NCBI GenBank assembly: GCA_000708835.1
Contig: DF237181.1
Span: 62,001 to 126,000, forward strand
DNA length: 64,000 nt
Direction of reading: 5' to 3'
Source of the DNA: Klebsormidium nitens
Lineage: Eukaryota > Streptophyta > Klebsormidiophyceae > Klebsormidiales > Klebsormidiaceae
The notes beneath the pieces are model-generated. The model worked only from the letters and a program-made list of their open reading frames with translations, searched no databases and was not told the DNA's origin. Positions 48,462 to 60,500 of the stretch are shown here, one piece after another (positions within the stretch are counted from its first letter, which is position 1; the number at the start of each line of letters is the position of its first letter). Position numbers and translations under genes: made by a program.

Positions 48462-49573
48462 CATGCCGCGCTGTTGGGAGATTGCTCTGCAGAGCGCGGT
48501 GCTCCGGCAAGCAGGCGGTCAGGTGCGAATTCCAATTTTGGGCCTCGACGATGTCATGCCGCTCTTTTTTCGATAAGACCTTCCCGCAGCAACCATTGCC
48601 AACCTGATGGTCTCACGACCACGTGCTATCTCGAGAAATTGACTGGCTCTTACACCAACCTGCTCACACAGCCTCGCGGATTGTTTGTGTTCCACAGGGT
48701 CTCAAGGCACAAGGCGGATCGCGGCTGAAATTACCTTCTGAGAATTCAAGGCGAAGCAGATCAGCGCTTTCAAAACGCCCATTAAGAGGAGCACCAACGC
48801 ATTGTTATTCTCAGTGGGAGGCCGGTTGCAAATGATTCTGATGTTGAGCAACATATCGCGCTTCTTGAAATGTGCTGCATGTGCAATTGTCGAATGGCTA
48901 TAGTACAGTTGAGCGGTTGATCTAATGAACTCACGAGAAATTTTGAAACTGACTCCGTTAGTATGTGAACTTTTAATCTGGCGCGCTTCCGCCACGATAT
49001 TCAGTTATTATATATGTTGGTATCTTGTAGACCCTGTCTTTGCAAAGACTCAAGACCTCAGCTCTCAAGTCCTTGCAATGATGGTTGCATGCAACCGGGC
49101 CTAATTATAAAGCAGTCATTTAATACAGGGCGCGGCCGTCAGGCTGGGCGCGCAGCGGCCTAGGACTAATTTGCCCGCATGGGTAGGGCCGCAGTTGTAT
49201 AGTATACATGATTGATGGAGCGCCGGGTGGCAGACTAAAGCCGGAATTGCATGTCAGCGACCTAGGACACCGGTTTGCCATGCCATGAGCAGATTGCCTG
49301 CAGCTACCTGTTCTACGTATAATTATGTCAGGGGAATTCAAAGTCTCAACAGCCATGAACCATGAAGAGAGAAGAGTACGGTCAACATTACAGCTGCACC
49401 TGTGATCACTTAGCGCTCTCTTCGGGATCTAACTTGGATGACTAGCTTCTTTCATACCTAGTCGTTGAGGGCCCTTCCATCCAAATGACATACTCTCATG
49501 ATTCTAGGTGGCCGGACACGACTGCTTAATGAAAAATAATGTGAATCAGATCCTACAATGCATAAATTGGACC
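48462..49573. other. Intergenic region between convergent coiled-coil and zinc-finger genes
   Basis: 3' flanks of both genes. I see no exon or RNA gene. Confidence 0.55.
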
Positions 49574-50340
49574 TCAAGGGGCAGGTGGTGGAGTTTCCTT
49601 TGGATGCTTGGATTCATAATGGACGACCAGGTTTTTGTAGCTTGTAAATGGAGCCTGCAAAAATGAATGTCATATCAGGTCAAGAAGATGTGTTTGAGTA
49701 AGATAGTAAGCCCATGATAAGCCTCAGATCCATTCATCAGGTCTGGGGGCACCTTGACCTGTCCAATCAGGTGAAAAACACGCACATCAGAAGGACAGTA
49801 AGCCCTAAATCACTGAGAAACATCAGGCGGTAGGACAATCCAGACACACATTGAGGCTTGAGGCTTGTATTGTTGGTAACCAGCTTGTCGTTGCTGTACT
49901 CACCTTGCATATTGGACACTGGACTTTCAAAGCCTCCGCCTAGAAAGAGAAGGAAACAAAGTTGTTAGTGGAAGCTCATTCAAAGTCCTCCCACCCGACT
50001 GTGTTCTGCTGTGAGTTCCTTATCTGACCAGTTTCTGTGACTCATGACCACTGGTTCCTTGAATCCTTGAGTTCCATATCATTGGATTTCAACATAGGCG
50101 GGGAATGTGCAAAGGAGTATCTGCAATAAATTTGACTGTGGGGCCACTGAGGCAATTGAATTCAAAGAGCACTCCAGCCTGATCATTCGACAAAGAAGCC
50201 ACGCGCTCAGGAGGACGAATATGTACGTCGGTCAGAACACTGTCGTGGCTCACTTGGGCCTTCAACTGAGACCCTTTTGCTGGAGCGTTCTTCTCTGCAT
50301 TCTTCTTCTGCGACTCAATCTTCTGCTTGCCCCGCGCCAT
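49574..50340 (-). CDS. Small ZNF706/SERF-like C2H2 zinc-finger protein
   Basis: A 67-residue protein of the ZNF706/4F5 (SERF) type, found across eukaryotes. It is small, basic at its N-terminus and carries a single zinc finger. Minus-strand exons: 50340-50254, 49939-49904 and 49654-49574. The phases are all zero. The N-terminus MARGKQKIESQKKNAEKN is the 4F5/SERF motif. The finger is CPICKAPFTSYKNLVVHYESKHPK, split here as CPICK from the second exon and APFTSYKNLVVHYESKHP from the third. It has two Cys and two His in C2H2 spacing. The tail is ETPPPAP. The intron falls just after the second cysteine, so the two halves of the zinc site lie on different exons, and exon 2 is only 36 nt. Proposed roles in the family (translation or aggregation control) are not established. 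It is divergent from clathrin heavy chain. Confidence 0.93.
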
Positions 50341-51587
50341 CTTGTCAACACGGCAGCCACCAGTGCCACAATTGTATAGGTTCTGATCAGTAGAAGGCCG
50401 AGAAATCTCTGTAATCGTGCTCAGCTGGGCCGGAGCACAACACTAAGGTATTCGAAATGCGGAGGAGCTCATTGGTCAAGTGCTTATTGCCGCGTGCTGG
50501 CCTCTTCTTGCATCACTCCCTGACAGCCCTGTCGAGCCGCCACGATATGCAGGTCAGTCCTAAATAGTAGTTGCACTGCATCATATGTGAGATCTTGGAA
50601 ATGCTAGAGAAAATGCAATGCGACCATGGGGCGTGCTTGGGACGTCCTGCAAGTTTGCTCATAAATGCAGTCCCAAAGTAGCCTGTTGACAGTGTAGGGA
50701 AGGACAGGCGCAGGCGGCCACATTCAACCATTGTCAAGAGAGACGCGTTCTGTTGGGTTTAGAGCAACCGTCATGCCGATTCTAATCTGCGTTACTACTG
50801 TAGGGTAAGGTCATTTTGAAGTTGACCCCCTATGTTCAGTTCAGAGGGTGGGTCTTGGGGGTTTGGAATCCTGAGGGCGGCGGGAGGGGGGGGGAGGCTC
50901 GGGGTTTCTGCCATAAACGAGCCGCAGGCTCGGAATATCTCGCATGATATCGGTCTAATTACATGCCGTTTACAGGGGCAAATTAAGTGCAAAATACACA
51001 TGTTCATACAGCCGGAGGGGAGGGGGGCTCCGCTTATCCCTGGGTGGAAGACTGTGGGAGGGGGGGGGGGCTTGGCCGTTCGGGTCTCGAGGGGCGATAT
51101 CTGGACTGAACATAGGGGGTGCACTACAAAATGACCTAATACCCGTATACGTATAAGTGCACAGATAGAAGACACTAGAATGGAAATTCGATTCTTTTTG
51201 TCCATTCCGTGGTTTAGAAATCGGTCTCCAATGATCTCGAGAACACAAGGGCCGAAACGGTCAACTCTGAGCTGACCTGTCTTCTGCAACCGTTGCAAGC
51301 AGGGAGTTCGGGAAGCTTTTCTCGTGCTGGTCACGAACGGAAGGCGCTTTGTCAACAGCGGGTTGCTTGCACAGCAGGCGCATCCTAGCAGTAGGATTTT
51401 GGTTGGCGCACACCGTTCCTGAATTCAGGGTGGATAAGAACCAGGAGAACAGCGGAACTTTAGGTTCTTGTGCTTCTTAGGTAGCTTGGCTTACACCCGC
51501 TCAAAGGGTTTGGGTGATGAGGCAGGCCCTGCTCTGATCAGAAACACATTGGTAGATCTAGTTTCTTGACTTGGCAGGTCAAGAAAG
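50341..51587. promoter_or_regulatory. Divergent upstream region between the zinc-finger gene and clathrin heavy chain
   Basis: The start codons are 1.25 kb apart and face away. The region contains three strong G runs on the + strand (50881-50903, 51010-51027 and 51050-51072). No coding exon fits. Promoters of both genes must lie here but motifs are not assigned. Confidence 0.5.
50881..51072 (+). other. Cluster of long G runs
   Basis: Within 190 bp there are runs of about 8 G near 50886, blocks of 4 and 6 G near 51016-51027, and about 10 G near 51061. Neighbouring GGG and GGGG groups occur at 50852-50861, 50901, 51041 and 51055. This could form G-quadruplexes or, read on the other strand, a pyrimidine-rich tract. 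Confidence 0.6.
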
Positions 51588-54500
51588 ATGGCTGCTGCAA
51601 ATGCGCCGATCCTGACAAAAGAGGCCCTGTCTGTAAGTCCCTGCTCTGATTGCTCGCAAGCAAGATCTGGCTGGTGTTCGCTTCATAAGCCTGCTGACTA
51701 GGGGTTTGTCTTCATCGATTTGTGCATGGATTTTGATAGCATGATTCGTACGGAGTTGATCTTGTCACAGGCTTTGACGACCTGTGTAACACTTGCCATT
51801 GCAGTTGACGGGCCTCGGTGTCAACCAACAATTTATCACATTTACGCACGTGACCATGGAGTCGGAGAAGTATATCTGTGTCAGGGAGACAGCCCCCAGC
51901 AACAGCGTGGTGATCATTGACATGAGCATGCCCAGCCAGCCGCTGCGCAGGCCTATCACCGCTGATTCTGCGCTGATGAATCCTGCTAGCAGAGTCCTGG
52001 CGCTCAAAGGTATGCGATCAATGCGTGCTTGAATTCCTGTAGTTGCTTAGAGCAGCAGGACTGCATTTATACGGATATATTTTCAAGAAATCTCTTCTAT
52101 CATGCTCAGGTAAAAGCTGACAAACGCTGGAGGCAGTTTGAGAATGCATCCTGTGCTTTGCTGCGCCCCCCTTAGCAGCTTGCAATTGCCTGATGAGCCA
52201 TCCCTCTCGCTTTCTACAGCTCAAATCCAGGGAACGACTCAGGATCACCTGCAGATCTTCAACATTGAGGCAAAGCAGAAGATCAAGTCATACCAGATGC
52301 CTGAGCAGGTGATTATCTTGCCTGGCTTCTTTGGAATGCGTTGTGAGCACACAAGTTGGGAGTGTACAGAAAATTGGATTCGATGCAGTCAAAGGGGCAC
52401 TGCACCAAGTACTTGAGCATTTTGCTAATGCAATATTATCCTGCGTTGTGAGAGCGGATTTGTGGGAATTCGTCATTTGGTTCACGAATTGGTAGGATGC
52501 TGCGGTTGACTGGAACTCAATACGTGCAGGTCCTCTTCTGGAAGTGGATTACTCCCAAGACTCTTGGACTGGTCACAAGCACCTCAGTGTACCATTGGTC
52601 AATTGATGGTGAGATTGGCCACCAATTTTGCTCAATTAGTAGTCCATACCTCATTTAGATGTGCTTGCCAATATAGTGTGGATTGAGTGGGTGCACTTCA
52701 ATTGCAATAATGTCATCTTGAAATTGGTGAAAGAATCAACATGGTGGCAAAATGCATTCAAGAAAGGTATTGTGCATTGCTACAGAGTCAACGTATGGTC
52801 AATGCAACGAAGGTATTACTTCAGGGCGTCAAGGTTGAGTAGGATTCGGTGCTGTGTGTAGGCACCTCTGAGCCCGTCAAGCAGTTTGAGAGGACTGCGA
52901 ATCTGAATGGCAATCAGATCATCAACTACCGGTGTGACCCATCTGAGAAGTGGCTGGTGTTGATTGGGATTGCTCCGGGCGCCCCAGAGGTAGAGTCCTT
53001 TCGTCCTACTCACCACTAGGGTTTGAAGCACTGGGTGCACCTGCTGCCATATGCTGATACTGTCTTGCAGCTGCCGATGTTGTCAGGTTTTCGGAAAGTG
53101 GCGTTTGACAACTGTTGCGTTGCATCATGAACTATTGTGCAAGCTCAGCAAGTGCAATCGGAGAGCACACCTGCCTTCTTGTGGGTGTTTCTTTGTGCAA
53201 TCTTCGTCTAGAAAATCGGCATGTTGAGCAGATCCGTCAGGAGTGGATACTTCATGTACTCATACTCCAGAATGGTTGGGGGAATGATCGTGGGACATTT
53301 TGCTGCAGCGTCCTCAACTGGTGAAAGGAAACATGCAACTGTACTCCGTGGAGCAGCAGCGCAGCCAGGCTCTTGAGGCTCACGCAGCTTCGTTTGCAAC
53401 TTTCCGGGTGAGTTTGCCCCAAACCTCCCGCAGTACTGCAGGTGTGGGTCTGCCTTTCAGCTGCATTTCTGTTGTGAGCTACACGTGTTTTCAGGATTCC
53501 TGGCAGCTGGGCTCAATGTTGCACCAATGGTCTGCAGGTTCCTGGAAACGACGTGGACTCCACCCTTATCTCGTTTGCTACAAAGACAATTGCGGCTGGA
53601 ACCGTCACCTCCAAGCTGCATATCATTGAGCTTGGAGCACAGCCAGGTGGGCACTGTTCGCTGGCGGCGATCATTTTGAGTAATACACTCCTCCGCAATT
53701 CCAAGTTCTCCCATCAGAAATCGAAGATGCTTGCTTGTTTTGTGATCTCTCCTTCTGAAAGTGCATCCATCAAGCATTTGAAGTGAGCTGAGCGAGCTAA
53801 CCTGACAAAGCCAGAAGCGCCAAACTTTCTATCATCTTTGTGTGGACATGTTCACTCACTATGATGACGTGTCACTGATGCAGGCAAGATTCCTTTCACC
53901 AAGAAGCAGGCCGACCTTTTCTTCCCCCCCGACTTTGCGGATGATTTCCCAGTCGCGATGCAGGTGGGCAGATATTCGATCTTATGGGATGCCTTCTTGG
54001 TAATGTCAGCCCATGTTCAAGGTGGTTCTTCTAGAGCGAGAGCAGGCTCTCTCTAGTGGAGAGCAATGTCTGCTCATGATTCGGCATTCTCCTGGCTGCT
54101 TGGCAAGAAAGTTGTGCACGGATTGGAAACGCTCCTTTCATCAAGAAAGGAGTGCTTGCTTGCCTGTTTCTGACCTGCGGCTTTTATGCGTACAGATCTC
54201 TGCGAAGTACAGCCTGATCTATGTGATCACCAAGCTGGGGCTGCTCTTTGTGTACGATCTGGACACCGGCACAGCAGTCTACAGGAACAGGATCAGCCCG
54301 GACCCCATCTTCCTGACTGCGGATGCCGGCGCGATCGGTGGATTCTATGCCGTGAACCGGAGGGGGCAGGTCCTGCTGGCCACCGTCAATGAGCAAACGC
54401 TGGTGCCTTTCGTCAGTGGACAGGTCAGTGGGTAGGACGATTGTTGTTACGTCCGGTCCAGTGATTGGCTGGCAGAAGTTACTGGGTTTCATTGCCCCTG

Positions 54501-57500
54501 TCTCTGGAGCTTGTAGAGCTTGGTTGGCAGCTGCCCGCGTCAGTACAACGTTGGAAACTTACTGATTGTCTCTTATTTTTGCAGCTGAACAATCTTGAGC
54601 TGGCTGTGAACTTGGCCAAGCGTGGCAACCTACCTGGAGCGGAGAACCTGGTAAGTATCATCCCCTTTGGGCAGAGTGGGTGCCACCTTGCACAATCAGC
54701 TGCTCATGGTTGTGCGAGAAAAGATTACAACAGGAGAGTCGTCGGTTGCTTCCAGCTTAAGTAATAACTGCACCTAATATTGCTGGCTTGTGCGGGGCAA
54801 AGAGGGCTATCCCACCCTTGCTTGCAGCGCAGTCAGCAGGCATTTGGGCTGTCGCTGTGACCATCCTTCAGCTGCCCCTTATGCTTGTCCACATGTCTTT
54901 CGCAGGTGATCCAGCGCTTCCAGGAGTTGTTCCAGCAGCTCAAGTACAAGGAGGCTGCAGAGCTGGCTGCCGAGTCCCCGCAGGGGATTCTGCGCACCCC
55001 CGACACTGTGGCCAAGTTCCAGGTCAGTATGGGCTGGTATTCCTTATCCAGTAAAGGAGCTGCAATGCATGTCTACTCACCTCTCTGCCCTTCATTAGCC
55101 CTCGTTTTGAATTCACGTTCAAAGTACCGCAAACCTGCAAGACCTGGCCTCAGATTTTTGCCGACCTATGGCGAGACCTACACTTGCTGAGTACGATCGG
55201 GCAGAAAGGGGCACCCGTTTTGATGGGCACAGATCCTGATGCTTTTCTCATAAGACCCACTTTTTTTGTTCGTGCAGAGTGTGCCGGTGCAGCCCGGCCA
55301 GACGTCGCCGCTGCTGCAGTACTTCGGCACGCTGCTGACCAAGGGCAAGCTGAACGTGTTCGAGTCCCTGGAGCTGTCGCGCCTGGTGGTCAACCAGAAC
55401 AAGAAGAACCTCCTTGAGAACTGGCTGGCCGAGGACAAGCTCGAGTGCAGCGAGGAGCTCGGGGACCTCGTCAAGGTGCGCACTGGTCAAGCAGAAACGA
55501 TGATTTTTGCATCTGCAGTATCTGTATTGACAGCTGTGGGTGACTGACTGAGTAGTCGCGGATCCGCGTGTATGCGGTAACTGTACTGCCCGATTAGGGA
55601 CATCCTGGCATGGGAGCGGAATGTCTGCTTTTGCTGCTGGCAGCTCACGCATGTCCAATTGGTTGGCCAGCAGAACATGATTGGACAAAAGTGGATTTCC
55701 GCATGTGGGCTCTGTCAACGTGAGGGCTGGAACTGATACTTCCCCTCTCGTTATGTGCAGACGGTGGATGGGGACCTGGCCCTCAAGGTATACATCAAGG
55801 CCAAGGCGACGCCCAAGGTCGTGGCCATCTTCGCGGAGCGCAACGAGTTCGACAAGATCATCGCCTACTCCCAGCAAGTCGGCTACACGCCCGACTACCT
55901 CTACCTGCTGCAGACGCTACTGCGCACCAACCCCGCGGGCGCGGGCAACCTCGCGCTCATGATGGCCAAGATGGAGGGCGGCTGCCCCGTCGACTTCAAC
56001 ACGATCACCGACCTGTTCCTCCAGCGCAACATGATCCGCGAGGCGACGTCGTTCCTGCTCGAGGTGCTCAAGCCGAACCTCCCGGAGCAGGGCCAGCTGC
56101 AGACCAAGGTGCTGGAGATCAACCTGGTGACGTTCCCCAATGTCGCGGACGCGATTTTGGCGAACGGCATGTTCAGCCACTACGACCGCCCGCGCGTCGC
56201 GCAGTTGTGCGAGAAGGCGGGGCTGTACACGCGCGCGCTGCAGCACTACACGGACCTGCCCGACATCAAGCGCGTGATCATCAACACGCACGCGATCGAG
56301 CCGCAGAGCCTGGTCGAGTTCTTCGGCACGCTGTCCCGCGAGTGGGCGCTTGACTGCATGAAGGAGCTGCTGCTGGTGAACATGCGCCAGAACCTGCAGA
56401 TCGTGGTCCAGGTCGCCAAGGAGTACACCGAGCAGCTCGGCCTCGACTCGTGCATGGGCCTCTTTGAGGAGTTCAAGTCCTACGAGGGCCTCTACTTCTA
56501 CCTCGGCTCCTACCTCTCCACATCGTGAGTCTATTGCCCTCTATTTCTTCTTAATAGGCTGTTGGATGTTCAAAATTGGTCGAAGTCTTCAAGCCAGTCA
56601 GAATGTTTCTTTAGATGTTCAGCGGTTTTGGGTACATGTATATTTGTTCGAAAAGACCTGGCGGGCGAAGTTAGTCTGGCATGCAAGCAAAAGGCTCAGG
56701 AGGTTGGATCCCGCGATGAGGGTTGTTTTGCGTCTTCTGTTAGCAAAGACAAGAAAGCAGCACCTTTTGGTGTAGGAAGAAGCGATTTCTGTGAGGTGAG
56801 CTGGTGAGTGGGATAAGTTTCTGATTCGCGTCCGTCTCGTTGGCTGGCTGCAGAGAGGACCCGGACGTGCACTTTAAGTACATTGAGGCCGCCTCGCGCA
56901 CGGGCCAGATCAAGGAAGTGGAGCGCGTGACGCGCGAGTCCAACTTCTATGATGCGGAGAAGACCAAGAACTTCCTCATGGAGGCTAAGCTGCCGGACGC
57001 GCGCCCGCTGATCAACGTGTGCGACCGCTTCAACTTCGTGCCGGACCTCACGCACTACCTCTTCACCAACAACCTGCTGCGCTACATCGAGGGCTACGTC
57101 CAGAAGGTGAGCAGCTGACCTACGGTAGTTCAATCGGTGTTGTAGATTTGCTACGAATTCTTTTTCTGGGCGGTGAGGTATGCACTGCAAAGGCAGGCTA
57201 AGCGGCTTGGTTTTCAAGCTATTGTTGTGCTTTGTCTTTCATAGAGTGCTCAGGAACGACTCGGAAGGACTGACGTCTGGACGACTTGGATGCTGACGTC
57301 CGGATCGTTCAAGCCTGTGAAGGGAGTAGATACGGTCAAGTCAATCATCGCTGTGTCAAATACTGACATGGTTTTTGAGTTCTGAGGGTCAAAGTGATTC
57401 TGGCAGGTTTGCAGGGTCTAATGTTGTGCGAGCCCTGATCTGATTGTTTTGCTGCAGGTCAACCCCGCAAATGCCCCTCTGGTCGTCGGCCAGCTGTTGG

Positions 57501-60500
57501 ACGACGAGTGCCCCGAGGACTTCATCAAGAACCTCATTCTGTCCGTCCGCAGCCTGTTGCCAGTCGAGCCTCTGGTAGCAGAGTGCGAGAAGAGGTGAGG
57601 TGCTACAGCGGGCCCTGTCCTCAGTGCATATTTTCGGAGAAACGAATAGTTCTCTGGAAATTACGAAGGCTCAGGTTCTTTGAAGATCAGAACCTGCATC
57701 CGACTTCCTCCCAGATTACTCATAGTCGTCCGAGACGTCAATGGGTTCCGCTTCAAGTGGACCATGTCGTGGCCGGAATTTAATCGCACGGTCTACTGCT
57801 AAAACAACAAAGCCTTCGTAGAAGACAGTGACTTGCACGCTCTTCGTAGTTCACAGTGCCCATCCCTCCTGTTGGCAACCCCTGAGAGTTCTTAAGGAAA
57901 TCTGATTCCTACGATCTTGGTAGTTCGCTGTGCCAATCGCTGTAATTCCACTCTCGTGCAGGAACCGGCTGAAGCTGCTGAGCCAGTTCCTGGAGCACCT
58001 GGTGAGCGAGGGCAGCCAGGACGTGCATGTGCACAACGCGCTGGGCAAGATCATCATCGACAGCAACAACAACCCCGAGCACTTCCTCACCACCAACCCC
58101 TACTACGACTCCCTCGTCGTCGGCAAGTACTGCGAGAAGCGCGACCCCACGCTGGCCGTTGTCGCTTACAAGCGCGGCAAGTGCGACCTCGAGCTGGTCG
58201 CCGTCACCAACAAGAACTCGTTGTTCAAGCTCCAGGCCAGGTGGGCGACCATCCCGGAACACTGCGCTCATTGCTTCTTGGGGCTTCTTCGTCTTTGCAC
58301 AGTCGTCCCTGAGATACAGTCCCCTGTCCTTCATTGGATACCGCACCTGTTCTCATTGTTCAATGTGCTTCATGACGAAAGCGCGGTTCCAACGAAAGTT
58401 TGCTGCTTCAGTACCTGCGAACCCGCAGTTGTGAGCATCATGCTTCCTGTCGTAGCAGAACTCCCTTTGTGCGTTCCCTCTTCTCAAGCGGCTAGTTTGT
58501 GTCCACCCGGGTTTCCTCCTAGCTGTCGTGCCCAGAACTAACTACAACCAGACAGGGGGATGGGAGTAGAGGATCTTACCTGCTTTCCTGTTGGCCAGGT
58601 ACGTGGTGGAGCGCATGGAGCCGGAGCTGTGGGAGAAGGTGCTGACGCCCGAGAACCAGTTCCGGCGGCAGCTCATCGACCAGGTGGTGTCGACCGCGCT
58701 CCCCGAGAGCAAGAACCCGGAGCAGGTGTCGGTGACGGTGAAGGCGTTCATGACGGCGGACCTGCCGCACGAGCTGATCGAGCTGCTGGAGAAGATCGTG
58801 CTCCAGAACAGCGCCTTCAGCGGCAACCCCAACCTGCAGAACCTGCTCATCCTCACCGCCATCAAGGCCGACAAGTCGCGCGTCATGGACTACATCAACC
58901 GCCTTGACAACTTCGACGGTGAGCGGCGCGCACGAGCCAGGATTGGAAGCCTATGGGGAGCAAATCATGGGAGCGAGTAGAGAGGAAGAAAACAGACGGC
59001 CTGCACTCTCAAGTCTGCAATGGAGACAAGCCGTGTCTCGGTGGCTCTCCTTAAACTCTCTTCTGAACTGCAGATTCTTCCTGTTGATTGGGATCGGAGG
59101 GATTTTAAAGTGTGTGGTTCGACAAGGTGCATAGTCAGGGCCTGTTATCCATGTCGCGCTGACGCTGACCGGGCCCTCCTTCTCAGGTCCCGCCGTGGGA
59201 GAGATCGCCGTTGGGTCGGAGCTGTACGAGGAGGCCTTCACCATCTACAAGAAGTTCAACCTCAACGTCAAGGCTGTGGACGTCCTGCTGGACAACATCG
59301 GCAGGTGCGTGCGTCCATGTTCTCCAGCGTCAGCTGCGCCAGGATCATTCGATCTTTCTCGACATAACTGGTCATGTCGTTGCATTAGATGCAGCGAGTC
59401 TCTCTTTTTCATTGTCATTTTCCGTTCAAGGTCGACGATAGGCGATTCCCGCCGAAGTATAGTATCACCAGAGCGTATCCCTCACCAGGTGCACTGGTCA
59501 AAGCACTAACAAAAGCTGGGCCTTTGATCCTGTCAGCCCTTTTGGGGTTCTGGACTCTTCTAATTGTTCCTTGGTCGCTGCTTTGCTGCAGCATCGACCG
59601 CGCCCTCGAGTTTGCGAGCCGTGTTGAGGAGGACGACGTGTGGAGCCAGGTGGCCAAGGCGCAGCTGAAGCAGGGGCTCGTCAGCGACGCCATCGAGTCG
59701 TTCATCAAGGCCAACGACGCCACGCAGTTCCTGGACGTCATCAAGGCCGCCGAGAAGGCCAACGTGAGCCCTGCCATCTGATTTTTTGCCGTGTTCTTTG
59801 CCTGCTTGCTGGAACGAGCGAGCATGTTCTGGTCGTGTCCAACTTCTTTTTTGATTCAGACGTTTCTTGCGTTGAATAGAACTGCCTGACGATCGTCGTC
59901 GCCTTGGTTGCTGTGGATCGGTTGCCTTACTCAGCTCCGACTCAGTTGGCCCTTCGCTTGGGACGAAATCCTTCACCTGCGTCCTGTGTGGGGGTCATGC
60001 AGCTCAACTTGTCGGCAATCGCTGAAGTATGCTAAGCTTCAGCGCTGTCAGTTACTCGTCAGTATATTACCCATCGCTCACGCTAGTTTCCGATGCGTGC
60101 AGGAGTTCGAGGAGCTGGTGAAGTACCTGCTGATGGTGCGCAAGAAGGTGAAGGAGCCCAAGGTGGACAGCGAGCTCATCTACGCCTACGCCAAGACGGG
60201 CCGGCTGGGCGAGATCGAGGAGTTCATCGCAACGCCCAACGCGGCCAACCTGCAGAACGTGGGCGACAAGTGCTTCGACGAGGCGCTCTACGAGGCCGCC
60301 AAGATCCTGTTCACGCACATCTCCAACTGGCAGCGCCTCGCGTCCACACTCATCAAGCTCAAGCAGTTCCAGGTGCGGCACAACCTTGGAAACGATCACA
60401 AGGCTTTCCGTTTTATCAATGGAGCTTGCGTTATTGCAACGAGCTTGCATGTCCAACGCTTAAGGCGTGCTTCTAGGGCTCTTCAAAGTCTGCAGTATCT

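Noticed and set aside
50795-51355. 186-residue open frame on the minus strand.
   Set aside because: The composition is low complexity where it crosses the G runs, with no domain and no splice support. It lies in the spacer between two divergent genes. Most likely a chance open frame.
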